The notes: generated from the letters alone by a model not told the origin. Numbered from the stretch's first letter, positions 1-6,126 are shown. The stretch: DNA of 7,086 nt from an uncultured Alistipes sp. (GCA_900549685.1 UROX01000135.1:1-7086), one strand, 5' to 3'. Numbers and translations are program-made.

Positions 1-1
1 C

Positions 2-313
2 AAGTTGAACGTAAATTCCGGAGATGCTTATCTGGATTGCGGAGATATCACACAGCTCAACAAAGCCGGAGCCTACACCATAGAGGCATGGGTGAATATA
101 ACCCTGGATGAGCTGGCCGATCGCTTCATTATCTTCAAAAAAGAGCAGCCCGACGAATTGTCGGGCTGCTCTTTTGGGGAAATGCTTGTCCGGTTTCGGT
201 CCGGACGGAATTTTAGTATTCCTGCTGTACGGCCGTCATCAGACCCAGATCATCGACCGAAGAGGTCGCGATATACTGCGCCGAGGCAGCGTTCTGAGCT
301 TCGCCGTATTTGA
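2..313 (+). pseudogene. Truncated LamG-like domain fragment, 5' end outside the window
   Basis: The frame is open from the left edge. Its first 45 or so codons read like the start of a LamG/concanavalin A-like jelly-roll domain: a YLDCGD strand, then the typical AYTIEAWVNIT strand and a FIIFKK strand. In Bacteroidales such domains usually sit in secreted or lipid-anchored surface proteins that bind glycans. The rest of the domain, normally another 100 or more residues, is missing. After FIIFKK the frame enters the terminator hairpin at 139-175 and then runs antisense through the end of the acyl-CoA dehydrogenase gene, giving an Arg/Ser/Pro-rich tail with no domain character before a stop at 311-313. 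I see no continuation of the domain in the other plus-strand frames. A truncated gene remnant is the most likely reading. A rearrangement junction or an assembly join is also possible. The fold assignment is by eye from a short segment. Confidence 0.45.
139..175 (-). terminator. Intrinsic terminator of the etfB-etfA-acyl-CoA dehydrogenase operon
   Basis: There is a perfect 16-bp inverted repeat (arms 139-154 and 160-175) around a GAATT loop. On the minus strand the stem is followed by six T (A-run at 137-142). It begins 37 bases after the dehydrogenase stop codon. On the plus strand only four T follow, inside the stem, so weak two-way action is possible and could also stop transcription arriving from the left. 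Confidence 0.9.
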
Positions 314-1931
314 CATAGATTTCGGCGGAGTTGCGGTAGTCTTCCACTTCGCCGGCCTGGCGCAGCAGCAGATAGCCGATGATGATGTGGGCGGCCATCT
401 CGACCATGCGGCGTGCATGGAAGTCGATGTATTCCGCATTGCCTGCCGCAACGACTTTTTCCACCGCTTTCTCGAACTGTTCGCGCATGGCGATCAGTTT
501 GTTGTGCACATGGCTCAACTCGGCGGCATAGGTCTGTCCCTCGTATTCCTTGATCTGGGCGAGATAGGTGCCCGTGGTGATGTGACGGATCGCTGCGACC
601 ACCTGCAACTGGGAAGTTCCTTCGTAGATGTTTGTGATACGGGCGTCGCGGTAAATACGTTCGATCGGATAGTCCTTCATGTAGCCCGATCCGCCGAAGA
701 TCTGGATCGCATCGTATGCCAGCGCATTGCAGTATTCGCTCGCCATCAGTTTCAGCATCGGCGTGAAGGCGTCGGCCAGACGGGTGTAGGCCTTCATTTC
801 GGCACGTTCCTCGGGCGTCAGCTTGCGGTCGTGGCTGATGTGGGTCAGGTCTTTGTAGATTTCGACGAAACGGGTCGTCTCGTACAGCATGGCACGCGAA
901 CCGTGCAGCTTGGCCTTCATGTTCGACAGCAGCTCGCTGATGGCGGGGAATTCGATGATCGGTTTGCCGAACTGCGTCCGTTCGTGGGCATATTTCAGCG
1001 CTTCGCGGTAGGCCGCTTCGGACAGACCGGTCGATTGGGCGCCGATACCCAGACGGGCAGCGTTCATAAGCGACATCACGTATTTGATAAGCCCCATCTT
1101 GCGGTCGCCGACCAGTTCGGCGGGAGCGTTCGTGAACACCAGCTCGCAGGTCGGAGAGCCTTTGATACCCAGCTTGTTCTCGATGCGGCGCACCTTGACG
1201 GCCATGCTGTTGCGGTCGTAGACGAACATCGACAGACCGCGTGCGTCGGTCGTCCCCTCTTCGGAGCGGGCCAGAACGAGCGAGATGTGTCCGTCGCCGT
1301 TGGTGATGAACCGTTTCACGCCGTTGAGCAGCCATGTGCCTTTGGCTTCGTCCCAGTGGGCCTTGAGCATGACGGCCTGCAGGTCGCTACCTGCATCGGG
1401 TTCGGTGAGGTCCATCGCGCAGGTTTCGCCTCTCGATACACGGGGCAGGTACTTGGCCTTGAGCTCTTCCGAAGCGAATTCGTTGAGCGTTTCGGCGCAG
1501 TCCTGCAATCCCCAGATGTTTTCGAATCCGGCGTCGGCACGGGCAACCATCTCGTTGGCCATCACGAAATAGACGAGCGGAAAGTTCAGCCCTTCGTATT
1601 TGCGCGGCAGCGTCAGGCCGAACAGCCCGGCTTTGGTCAGCGCCTCGATGTTCTGTGCCGTTCCCGGGGCGTACACCACGTGATCGTCCACCACTTTGGG
1701 TCCTTCGTGATCGACCCCTTCGGCGTTGGGCGCGATGACATCGCCGCAGATTTCGCCGATGATTTCCATCACGCGCCGGTAGCTGTCCTGCGCATCCTCG
1801 AAATCGACAGGGGCGTAGTCGTACAGGTCCTTGTCGGCATAACCTTTTTCCTTGAGTTCCACGATCCGCTTCATCAACGGATGGTTCATGTGGTACTGGA
1901 GGTCCTTATTGTCTGAAAAGAAATTTGCCAT
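213..1931 (-). CDS. Acyl-CoA dehydrogenase, long form with C-terminal extension
   Basis: This is a cytoplasmic FAD enzyme that forms the alpha-beta double bond of acyl-CoA and passes electrons to an electron-transfer flavoprotein. Visible features of the 572-residue product are: helical N-terminal region (about 1-165); the flavin/substrate motif TEPDAGSD (176-183) opening the middle beta domain; a C-terminal helical domain with RTQFGKPI (318-325); the signature IFGGSGY...YPIERIYRD (411-429); and IYEGTSQ (435-441), whose Glu437 matches the catalytic base of the medium-chain enzymes. Usual family members have about 380 residues. Here roughly 110 extra residues (about 455-572) form a helical tail like that of long acyl-CoA dehydrogenases such as DmdC-type enzymes. 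Upstream in-frame codons to 2012 exist, but MANFFSDNKD at 1931 is chosen because A-rich sequence precedes it and the earlier residues are low-quality spacer. It is the last gene of the operon, after etfA. Substrate chain length cannot be read from the sequence. Confidence 0.95.
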   Translation of the reverse strand: MANFFSDNKDLQYHMNHPLMKRIVELKEKGYADKDLYDYAPVDFEDAQDSYRRVMEIIGEICGDVIAPNAEGVDHEGPKVVDDHVVYAPGTAQNIEALTKAGLFGLTLPRKYEGLNFPLVYFVMANEMVARADAGFENIWGLQDCAETLNEFASEELKAKYLPRVSRGETCAMDLTEPDAGSDLQAVMLKAHWDEAKGTWLLNGVKRFITNGDGHISLVLARSEEGTTDARGLSMFVYDRNSMAVKVRRIENKLGIKGSPTCELVFTNAPAELVGDRKMGLIKYVMSLMNAARLGIGAQSTGLSEAAYREALKYAHERTQFGKPIIEFPAISELLSNMKAKLHGSRAMLYETTRFVEIYKDLTHISHDRKLTPEERAEMKAYTRLADAFTPMLKLMASEYCNALAYDAIQIFGGSGYMKDYPIERIYRDARITNIYEGTSQLQVVAAIRHITTGTYLAQIKEYEGQTYAAELSHVHNKLIAMREQFEKAVEKVVAAGNAEYIDFHARRMVEMAAHIIIGYLLLRQAGEVEDYRNSAEIYVKYGEAQNAASAQYIATSSVDDLGLMTAVQQEY

Positions 1932-2114
1932 ATTCTTGTTTTTTAATTGCCGTGATCGTCGTTCGTTCCGGTTCCGGCCGTACGGAAGCTCCGTGTTTTC
2001 CGACCGCAGCATTCCGTCTCTGCGGAACTTTCTGCGGTTGCTTCTTCCGGAATGTCGCCGGTCGGACGGATGCCCGATCTGCGGACGGAAGAAAAGGGCC
2101 GGAATCCGGTCCGG
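1932..2114 (-). other. 183-bp intercistronic spacer between etfA and the dehydrogenase gene
   Basis: This gap is long for genes that appear co-transcribed. On the minus strand I see no TAnnTTTG-type promoter and no hairpin followed by a T-run, so read-through from etfA is the simplest reading. It is rich in short CCGG-centred palindromes, for example CCGGAATCCGG near 2099-2109 and an ACGGA/TCCGT hairpin near 1981-1993. The last 20 bases before the dehydrogenase start are A-rich, which suits Bacteroidetes translation initiation. The small hairpins could mark RNA processing or differential stability of the two halves of the message; this is inference. Confidence 0.5.
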
Positions 2115-3134
2115 TTACTTGCTGTTCTGTTTGTAGTATTTGATCATTTTGGGAACCACTTCCATCACGTCGCCCACAATTGCATAGTCGGCGATCTTGT
2201 TGATCGGCGCATCGGGATCGGTGTTGATCGAGATGATCATCGACGACTGGTCCATGCCGGCCGTGTGCTGGATCTGGCCCGAGATACCGCAGGCGATGTA
2301 AAGTTTCGGACGGACGGTCACGCCGGTCTGTCCGATCTGACGGGCATGGTCGGCCATGCCGGCATCGACGGCCGCACGCGAAGCGCCGACCTCACCGCCC
2401 AATACTTCGGCCAGTTCGTGCAGCAGCGCGAAGTTCTCCTTCGAACCCACGCCGTAGCCGCCAGCGACGATGACGGGCGAACCTTTGATGTCGATCTTGC
2501 GTTCCTCGATCTGACGGTCGATGATCCGAACGACCAGATCGGCGTCGTTTACGTATTTCTTCGCATCGACCTTCACGACGATTCCTTTGCCTGGCTTGGC
2601 GGCTTTTTCCTTTTTCATCACGCCTTCGCGCACGGTAGCCATCTGGGGCCGGTGGTCGGGGTTGATGATCGTCGCGATGATGTTTCCGCCGAAAGCCGGA
2701 CGGATCTGGTAGAGCAGGTTTTCGTATACTTTTCCGGTCTTGTTTTCGGTGTGCGAACCGATCTCGAGGCTGGTGCAGTCGGCCGTCAGCCCGCTGTGCA
2801 GGGCCGACGAAACCCGCGGTCCGAGGTCGCGTCCGACAGACGAGGCTCCGAACAGGGCGATCTGGGGTTGTTCTTCCTTGAAGATTCCGCAGACGACGGC
2901 GGCATGGGGCAGCGTGCGGTACGGAGCGAGGCATTCGCAGTCGGCCACGTGAACCCGGTCGGCGCCGTATTCGGCCAATTCTTTTTCGATACCTTCCAGA
3001 TTGTGCCCCAGCGCGAGCGCTTCGAGTTCGCAACCCAGCGTATCGGCCAGTGCACGGCCTTTGGTCAGCAGTTCCAGCGAAACATCGGCCACCTTGCCGC
3101 CTTCTATTTCGCAATATACAAATATATTGTTCAT
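2115..3134 (-). CDS. etfA: Electron transfer flavoprotein alpha subunit
   Basis: EtfA is the FAD-carrying large subunit of the EtfAB heterodimer, which shuttles electrons between acyl-CoA dehydrogenases and downstream acceptors. The 339-residue product has an N-terminal Rossmann-like domain (about 1-195) with GRDLGPRVSSAL at 101-112, and the conserved C-terminal FAD domain. FAD motifs are: GASRAAVDAG at 250-259; the QIGQTGVTV segment at 266-274, leading into LYIACGISGQIQH at 278-290, whose His is the usual flavin-contacting residue; and INTDPDAPI at 303-311, followed by ADYAIVGD at 315-322. Length and motif order are normal and nothing is missing. It starts 33 bases after the etfB stop, which indicates translation from one message, and is followed by a 183-bp spacer before the dehydrogenase gene. 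Confidence 0.97.
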   Translation of the reverse strand: MNNIFVYCEIEGGKVADVSLELLTKGRALADTLGCELEALALGHNLEGIEKELAEYGADRVHVADCECLAPYRTLPHAAVVCGIFKEEQPQIALFGASSVGRDLGPRVSSALHSGLTADCTSLEIGSHTENKTGKVYENLLYQIRPAFGGNIIATIINPDHRPQMATVREGVMKKEKAAKPGKGIVVKVDAKKYVNDADLVVRIIDRQIEERKIDIKGSPVIVAGGYGVGSKENFALLHELAEVLGGEVGASRAAVDAGMADHARQIGQTGVTVRPKLYIACGISGQIQHTAGMDQSSMIISINTDPDAPINKIADYAIVGDVMEVVPKMIKYYKQNSK

Positions 3135-3167
3135 CGAATTTCCGTTATTTTAGCGTTTACGATTCCT

Positions 3168-4049
3168 TTATCCTAAGGTGTGGCTGGCGATCAGTTCCTT
3201 CATCAGCGTGTCGATCTCCTGATCCGAAGCGGTCAGCTTCTTGGCTTCCTTGGCGGCGAACACGACGTTCTCGATCTTTTTGACCTTGGTGGGCGAACCG
3301 CTCAGTCCGAGCTGGGTGTCGTCGGCGTCCACGTCGCTCACGTTCCATTCCGTGATGTTCAGATAGGGACGTTCGTTGCGCAGACCGGCGTAACAGTTCA
3401 CTTCGTCGAGTTGGCATTCGCTCGGTGTGGCCGCGTGTTTGTATTTCATCACCAGTTTGGCGTGACGCGGACGGCATTCGGGCGCCGACGCATTGACGGT
3501 CATCACCATCGGCAGGCGGCAGGCGACGGTTTCGACTCCGTGTTCGAGCCGGCGGCGGACGATCAGCTCGTCGCCTTCGACCCCGAGGATCTCTTCGGCA
3601 TACGTTACCTGCGGAAGGTTCATCTTCTGGGCGACCTGCGGACCTACCTGCGCCGTGTCGCCGTCGATGGCCTGACGGCCGGCGATGATGATGTCGGGAT
3701 TCATTTTCGCAGCGGCCCGCGACAGCGCGTAGGAGGTGGCCAGCGTATCGGAACCGGCGAATTTACGGTCGCTCAACAAAACGCCGCCGTCGGCTCCCCG
3801 GAACATGCCTTCCCGGATGATTTCGGCGGCGCGGCCCGGACCCATCGTGAGGATTTCGACCCGGCTGCCGGGAAACATATCTTTCAGGACGAGAGCCTGT
3901 TCCAGCGCATTGAGGTCTTCGGGATTGAAAATGGCGGGCAGTGCGGCCCGGTTCACCGTTCCGTCGGCTTTCATCGCATCCTTGCCCACGTTCCGGGTGT
4001 CGGGAACCTGCTTGGCGAGCACGACGATTTTCAACGTTTTCTTCATCAT
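3168..4049 (-). CDS. etfB: Electron transfer flavoprotein beta subunit
   Basis: EtfB is the smaller Etf subunit. It binds AMP in ordinary Etfs and a second FAD near the NADH site in bifurcating ones. The 293-residue product shows the family start KIVVLAKQVPDT (7-18), the NPEDLNALEQAL segment (42-53), the nucleotide-binding loop GRQAIDGDTAQVGP (124-137), and an arginine-rich stretch ending in RHAKLVMKYK (195-204), where the dehydrogenase recognition loop lies; Leu199 aligns by eye with the anchor leucine of human ETF-beta. The DGDTAQVGP form of the loop is what I associate with Etfs partnered to anaerobic butyryl-CoA dehydrogenases, rather than the DDDxNQTGQ form of mitochondrial ETF. It is slightly longer than the usual 255-265 residues, mostly through an insert around 205-245. 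Met at 4049 or at 4046 could be the start. First gene of the operon. Confidence 0.97.
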   Translation of the reverse strand: MMKKTLKIVVLAKQVPDTRNVGKDAMKADGTVNRAALPAIFNPEDLNALEQALVLKDMFPGSRVEILTMGPGRAAEIIREGMFRGADGGVLLSDRKFAGSDTLATSYALSRAAAKMNPDIIIAGRQAIDGDTAQVGPQVAQKMNLPQVTYAEEILGVEGDELIVRRRLEHGVETVACRLPMVMTVNASAPECRPRHAKLVMKYKHAATPSECQLDEVNCYAGLRNERPYLNITEWNVSDVDADDTQLGLSGSPTKVKKIENVVFAAKEAKKLTASDQEIDTLMKELIASHTLG

Positions 4050-4105
4050 TGAGTTTATTTAGTTATACATACGAATCGGCATGACGACACGAAGTCATAA
4101 TTATG

Positions 4106-4134
4106 CAAAATTAAGATTTTTTCCGGAAAATCAA
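4106..4134 (-). promoter_or_regulatory. Promoter of the etfB-etfA-acyl-CoA dehydrogenase operon
   Basis: Read on the minus strand, this is TTG (4132-4134), 18 bases, then TAATTTTG (4106-4113), a full match to the Bacteroidetes -7 consensus TAnnTTTG with near-standard spacing to the -33 element. Transcription would start close to 4100, giving a leader of about 50 bases before etfB. The leader is AT-rich with A-rich sequence just ahead of the start codon. No operator-like repeat of note overlaps the promoter. Confidence 0.7.
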
Positions 4135-4154
4135 GTCTGTCCGTGCCGGAAAAC

Positions 4155-4171
4155 ATCCCGTGAAACGGGAT
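4155..4171. repeat. Short perfect hairpin upstream of the etfB promoter
   Basis: ATCCCGT and ACGGGAT pair perfectly over 7 bp around a GAA triloop. It lies about 20 bases upstream of the -33 element of the etfB promoter on the minus strand, so it could be a small operator. No T-run follows on either strand, so it is not a terminator. Confidence 0.3.
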
Positions 4172-4261
4172 AGGGAACGGAATGGAGGATCGGTCTCTGA
4201 TAACTGCGGAAGTCCGTTCCGGTTCGTGCGGACGGCGCTCGATGTCGGAGGCCTCGTCGCA

Positions 4262-4284
4262 AAAAGACGGGATTCCCGTCTTTT
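4262..4284. terminator. Two-way terminator-like hairpin with no assigned gene
   Basis: A perfect 10-bp stem (4262-4271 with 4275-4284) around an ATT loop has A on one side and T on the other, so a U-tract ends the stem on either strand (five T on minus from 4261-4265, four on plus). No gene ends near it: on the minus strand the nearest upstream gene stops at 5229, and on the plus strand there is none in the window. It may end an unannotated transcript or be left from a lost gene. Confidence 0.55.
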
Positions 4285-4601
4285 GTGTCGAGTATCGAAA
4301 AAGTGTGGAATCGGAGGCTCGAGATTGCAAACGGCAGCAGTCGGATTCGACGACCGCTTTTGCCGGGTGTAAGTATTTCGGCGGTTGTAACAGCCGTTTC
4401 GGAAGGAGGATACGCGAAAAACCACTCCGGAGATTCGTCCGGGATCCGAGATGGGTGAGCGGAAGAAACATCCGATTTCGGATCCGGCCGTCGTTACGCT
4501 CCGGAATGGTCTGTATTTTATCGGCATTCCTCGATCCGTTCCGCAAAGCGGCGAGCCTCGCGTTCGTTGCGGACGGATGGGAAGGCATAACGATACGGTA
4601 C

Positions 4602-4643
4602 AAAAAAGAGGCCAGATCTTCGGGAGGACATGGCCGGCCTTTT
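4602..4643 (-). terminator. Weak terminator-like hairpin on the minus strand
   Basis: GGCCA (4610-4614) can pair with TGGCC (4631-4635), or GGCC (4610-4613) with GGCC (4636-4639), with A and T stretches outside. On the minus strand six T follow (A-run 4602-4607). The stem is short and imperfect and the loop long, so this is a candidate only. Confidence 0.25.
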
Positions 4644-5190
4644 CGGGGAGAGGGGCAGTGGCGGCGGACCTGCCCGGCATCGTATGGTTTTATATTGAAA
4701 GGCACCGACATTGGATGTTGCCGGTCGGTTTTCGGGTGTCATTTACGGCCTGCCGGAGCGGCGGACCGACTCGTAACATAGCTCATGGCCGTGAAGAATA
4801 TCGGCCGAAGAGGAAGTCTGCAACCGGAAATTTCGGCGTATCGAAGTATGCCATGGTTGGAGATCGTATGCTTCGGAACGATGAGTCCCGGTATGGCAGA
4901 GGCGGGTGTTCGGTTGCAGATGCCTGTGCCAACGGGCATGTCGTTTCTCGAATGTCTGTCCTCGGGACGGAGGTTTGATGCGCGTTTCGCGCGGGCTGTT
5001 ATCGGTGCTATGGGTGGACGGACTCGTGCGGACGTCGTTTCGATGGATGCCGTCTATTTCTGTCGCTCGTATGCTCGCGTCCGATTGGCATTTGTTTGCG
5101 CGTGCGGTGTCGTTTCCGAGGTATTTCTTGTCGTTCGAAAATGGGGGGATTCCGGCGAGCGCTGCGGAAAAGACGAAGACCGAAAAGGCA

Positions 5191-5217
5191 GAAGGTGTCC
5201 CCCGGGGGGACACCTTC
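5191..5217 (-). terminator. Terminator after the sigma factor and small acidic ORF
   Basis: A 27-base near-perfect palindrome: GAAGGTGTCCCCC and its exact complement, separated by one G, so the folded RNA would have a very GC-rich stem of about 11 bp with a tight loop. It begins 11 bases after the stop codon of the small ORF on the minus strand. The following minus-strand bases contain a short T-run (TGCCTTTTC). On the plus strand no T-run follows. Its position supports sigma factor and small ORF forming one transcript. Confidence 0.7.
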
Positions 5218-5228
5218 GATTGATTCGT

Positions 5229-5372
5229 TCAACGCTGATTGCCGAAGGCTTCTCTGAGCAAGCAATCCACCAACATCAAATCGACGTCGTCGCCGACGAC
5301 CTCGCTGGAAAAAAGTTCTTCGTCTTCCAGTCTTTCCGCGCCGAACGGGCATTCTTCGTAATTATCGTCCAT
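5229..5372 (-). CDS. Small acidic protein of 47 residues downstream of the sigma factor
   Basis: I do not recognise this protein. It begins MDDNYEECPFGAERLEDEEL and ends LLREAFGNQR. By my count it has 15 acidic and 3 basic residues. It has two cysteines (8 and 37), no signal peptide and no membrane segment, and is probably cytoplasmic. It lies 64 bases after the sigma factor stop and only 11 bases before a strong terminator, so it fills the end of that transcript neatly. Codon use is GC-rich like its neighbours and the sequence lacks the Arg/Ser/Pro look of chance frames. The role is unknown. A small regulator or partner of the sigma factor is possible from position and charge, but nothing in the sequence proves it. 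An in-frame TTG two codons upstream is an alternative start. Confidence 0.6.
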   Translation of the reverse strand: MDDNYEECPFGAERLEDEELFSSEVVGDDVDLMLVDCLLREAFGNQR

Positions 5373-5436
5373 AGGCAAACGTTTGAAAAAGTTCGTTTAT
5401 CCCAATAACGGCGATATTTCCGAAAATATTGTCCGT

Positions 5437-6021
5437 TTAGCTCAGGATCAACTGTTTTTCGTCGATCAGTTTTCTCAGGTTGATCAACGCATAACGCATC
5501 CGGCCCAACGCCGTATTGATGCTCACTTCGGTTTGTTCGGCGATCTCTTTGAAACTCAACCCCATGTAATAGCGCATCATCACTACTTCCTTTTGTTCGG
5601 GTGGTAAATGATCCACCAGCCGGCGGACATCCGCCTCGATTTGCGCCGATACCATTTTGTCCTCTACCGTGGCGTCGGAGAACTTTTTGTTGTTGAGCAG
5701 GTCGTACCCGGCCTCGCCTTCCGAAATGTTGTTCTGCTGCTTTTTCTGGCGAAAATGATCTATGACCTGATTGTGAGCGATCCGCAGTACCCACGACAGG
5801 AACTTCCCGTTTTCGGTATAGCGGCCCTCTTTCACGAAGCGCAGCACACGGATAAGCGTCTCCTGAAAGATGTCGTCGGCCACGTCGCGGTCTTTGACCA
5901 TCATGTTGATGTAATCGAAAACCCGACGCCGGTGACGGTTCACAAGCACGGTGACAGCATTTTCATTGCCCGACAGATAAGCATTAAGCAATTCGTTATC
6001 ACTTAACTTCTTCAGATTCAT
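5437..6021 (-). CDS. RNA polymerase sigma factor, sigma-70 family, ECF type
   Basis: This protein directs core RNA polymerase to a specific promoter set. The 194-residue product has the two-domain ECF layout. Region 2 (about 24-92) contains the DRDVADDIFQETLIRVLR core-binding helix (44-61), then FLSWVLRIAHNQVIDHFRQ (74-92), which melts and recognises the -10-like element. Region 4 (about 126-182) contains LPPEQKEVVMMRYYMGLSFKEIA and a helix-turn-helix near 155-177 for the -35-like element. Regions 1.2 and 3 of primary sigma factors are absent, as expected for ECF. A linker of about 35 residues joins the domains. No membrane anti-sigma gene adjoins it, unlike the FecI-FecR pairs of many Bacteroidetes ECF factors; the only companion is the 47-residue acidic ORF downstream. 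It has its own promoter and a leader inverted repeat. The regulon cannot be inferred here. Confidence 0.95.
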   Translation of the reverse strand: MNLKKLSDNELLNAYLSGNENAVTVLVNRHRRRVFDYINMMVKDRDVADDIFQETLIRVLRFVKEGRYTENGKFLSWVLRIAHNQVIDHFRQKKQQNNISEGEAGYDLLNNKKFSDATVEDKMVSAQIEADVRRLVDHLPPEQKEVVMMRYYMGLSFKEIAEQTEVSINTALGRMRYALINLRKLIDEKQLILS

Positions 6022-6024
6022 ATA

Positions 6025-6049
6025 CTACTCGATTATTAGTTTAGAGTAG
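6025..6049 (-). promoter_or_regulatory. Inverted repeat in the sigma factor leader
   Basis: CTACTC (6025-6030) and GAGTAG (6044-6049) are exact complements separated by 13 AT-rich bases. On the message, one arm lies 3 bases before the sigma factor start codon, so a hairpin would cover the ribosome landing site; as DNA it could be an operator. The stem is only 6 bp, so this is tentative. Confidence 0.3.
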
Positions 6050-6096
6050 AATATTTTCGATAGGCAATTTTTTTATTGGTTCGACATTCGGTTTTG

Positions 6097-6126
6097 CAAT
6101 ATACGTATATTTTTCGATTCCGCAAA
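6097..6126 (-). promoter_or_regulatory. Candidate promoter of the sigma factor gene
   Basis: On the minus strand TTTG (6123-6126) is followed after 19 bases by TATATTG (6097-6103), close to the Bacteroidetes TTTG-N19-TAnnTTTG pattern but with one base short in the -7 element. It would give a leader of about 70 bases. The AT-rich stretch 6022-6130 supports a promoter region, and the upstream gene is closed off by the terminator at 6220-6267. Confidence 0.45.

Larger units (their letters stand above)
4136..5190. other. Gene-free interval of about 1.05 kb
   Basis: Several long open frames exist on both strands, but their products are rich in Arg, Ser, Pro and Gly, show no recognisable domain or start context, and some run through the etfB promoter or the terminator at 5191-5217. 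I accept none. I see no tRNA, rRNA, RNase P or tmRNA signature. The interval holds a clear two-way terminator-like hairpin (4262-4284), a weaker one near 4602-4643, small hairpins at 4155-4171 and 4920-4939, and many CGGA/TCCG words. An 11-base word TCGTGCGGACG occurs near 4217 and again near 5023. A decayed gene, a noncoding RNA or plain spacer are all possible. Confidence 0.55.

Noticed and set aside
108..1916. 602-codon open frame on the plus strand
   Set aside because: It is the antisense of the acyl-CoA dehydrogenase gene; the product has no domain character, whereas the minus-strand product has full family motifs.
1932..2012. Upstream start giving a 599-residue dehydrogenase
   Set aside because: The extra 27 residues come from the palindrome-rich spacer and do not look like family sequence; the ATG at 1931 has the better A-rich context and family-like start.
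2052..3176. 374-codon open frame on the plus strand over etfA
   Set aside because: Mirror frame of etfA, caused by GC-rich codon use; the minus-strand frame carries all FAD-binding motifs.
3180..4052. 290-codon open frame on the plus strand over etfB
   Set aside because: Mirror frame of etfB, with no recognisable domain.
4081..4098. ATGAC/GTCAT inverted repeat in the etfB leader
   Set aside because: Only 5 bp of pairing with an 8-base loop, which is expected by chance in a region of this size.
4402..4409. Strong Shine-Dalgarno-like GAAGGAGG
   Set aside because: No start codon follows at a suitable distance (the next ATG is at 4451), and the other genes here do not use such sites.
4055..4711. 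218-codon minus-strand frame upstream of etfB
   Set aside because: It covers the etfB promoter and the hairpin at 4262-4284, and its product is Arg/Ser/Pro-rich with no domain.
4801..4840. Resemblance of GAGGAAGTCTGCAACCGG to the conserved RNase P RNA start
   Set aside because: The match is partial and the other conserved RNase P RNA segments are not seen nearby.
4451..4978. 175-codon plus-strand frame in the gene-free interval
   Set aside because: No domain, chance-like composition, crosses the weak terminator near 4602-4643, and has no promoter match upstream.
4785..5408. 207-codon plus-strand frame
   Set aside because: It runs through the palindrome at 5191-5217 and antisense over the small acidic ORF; no domain seen.
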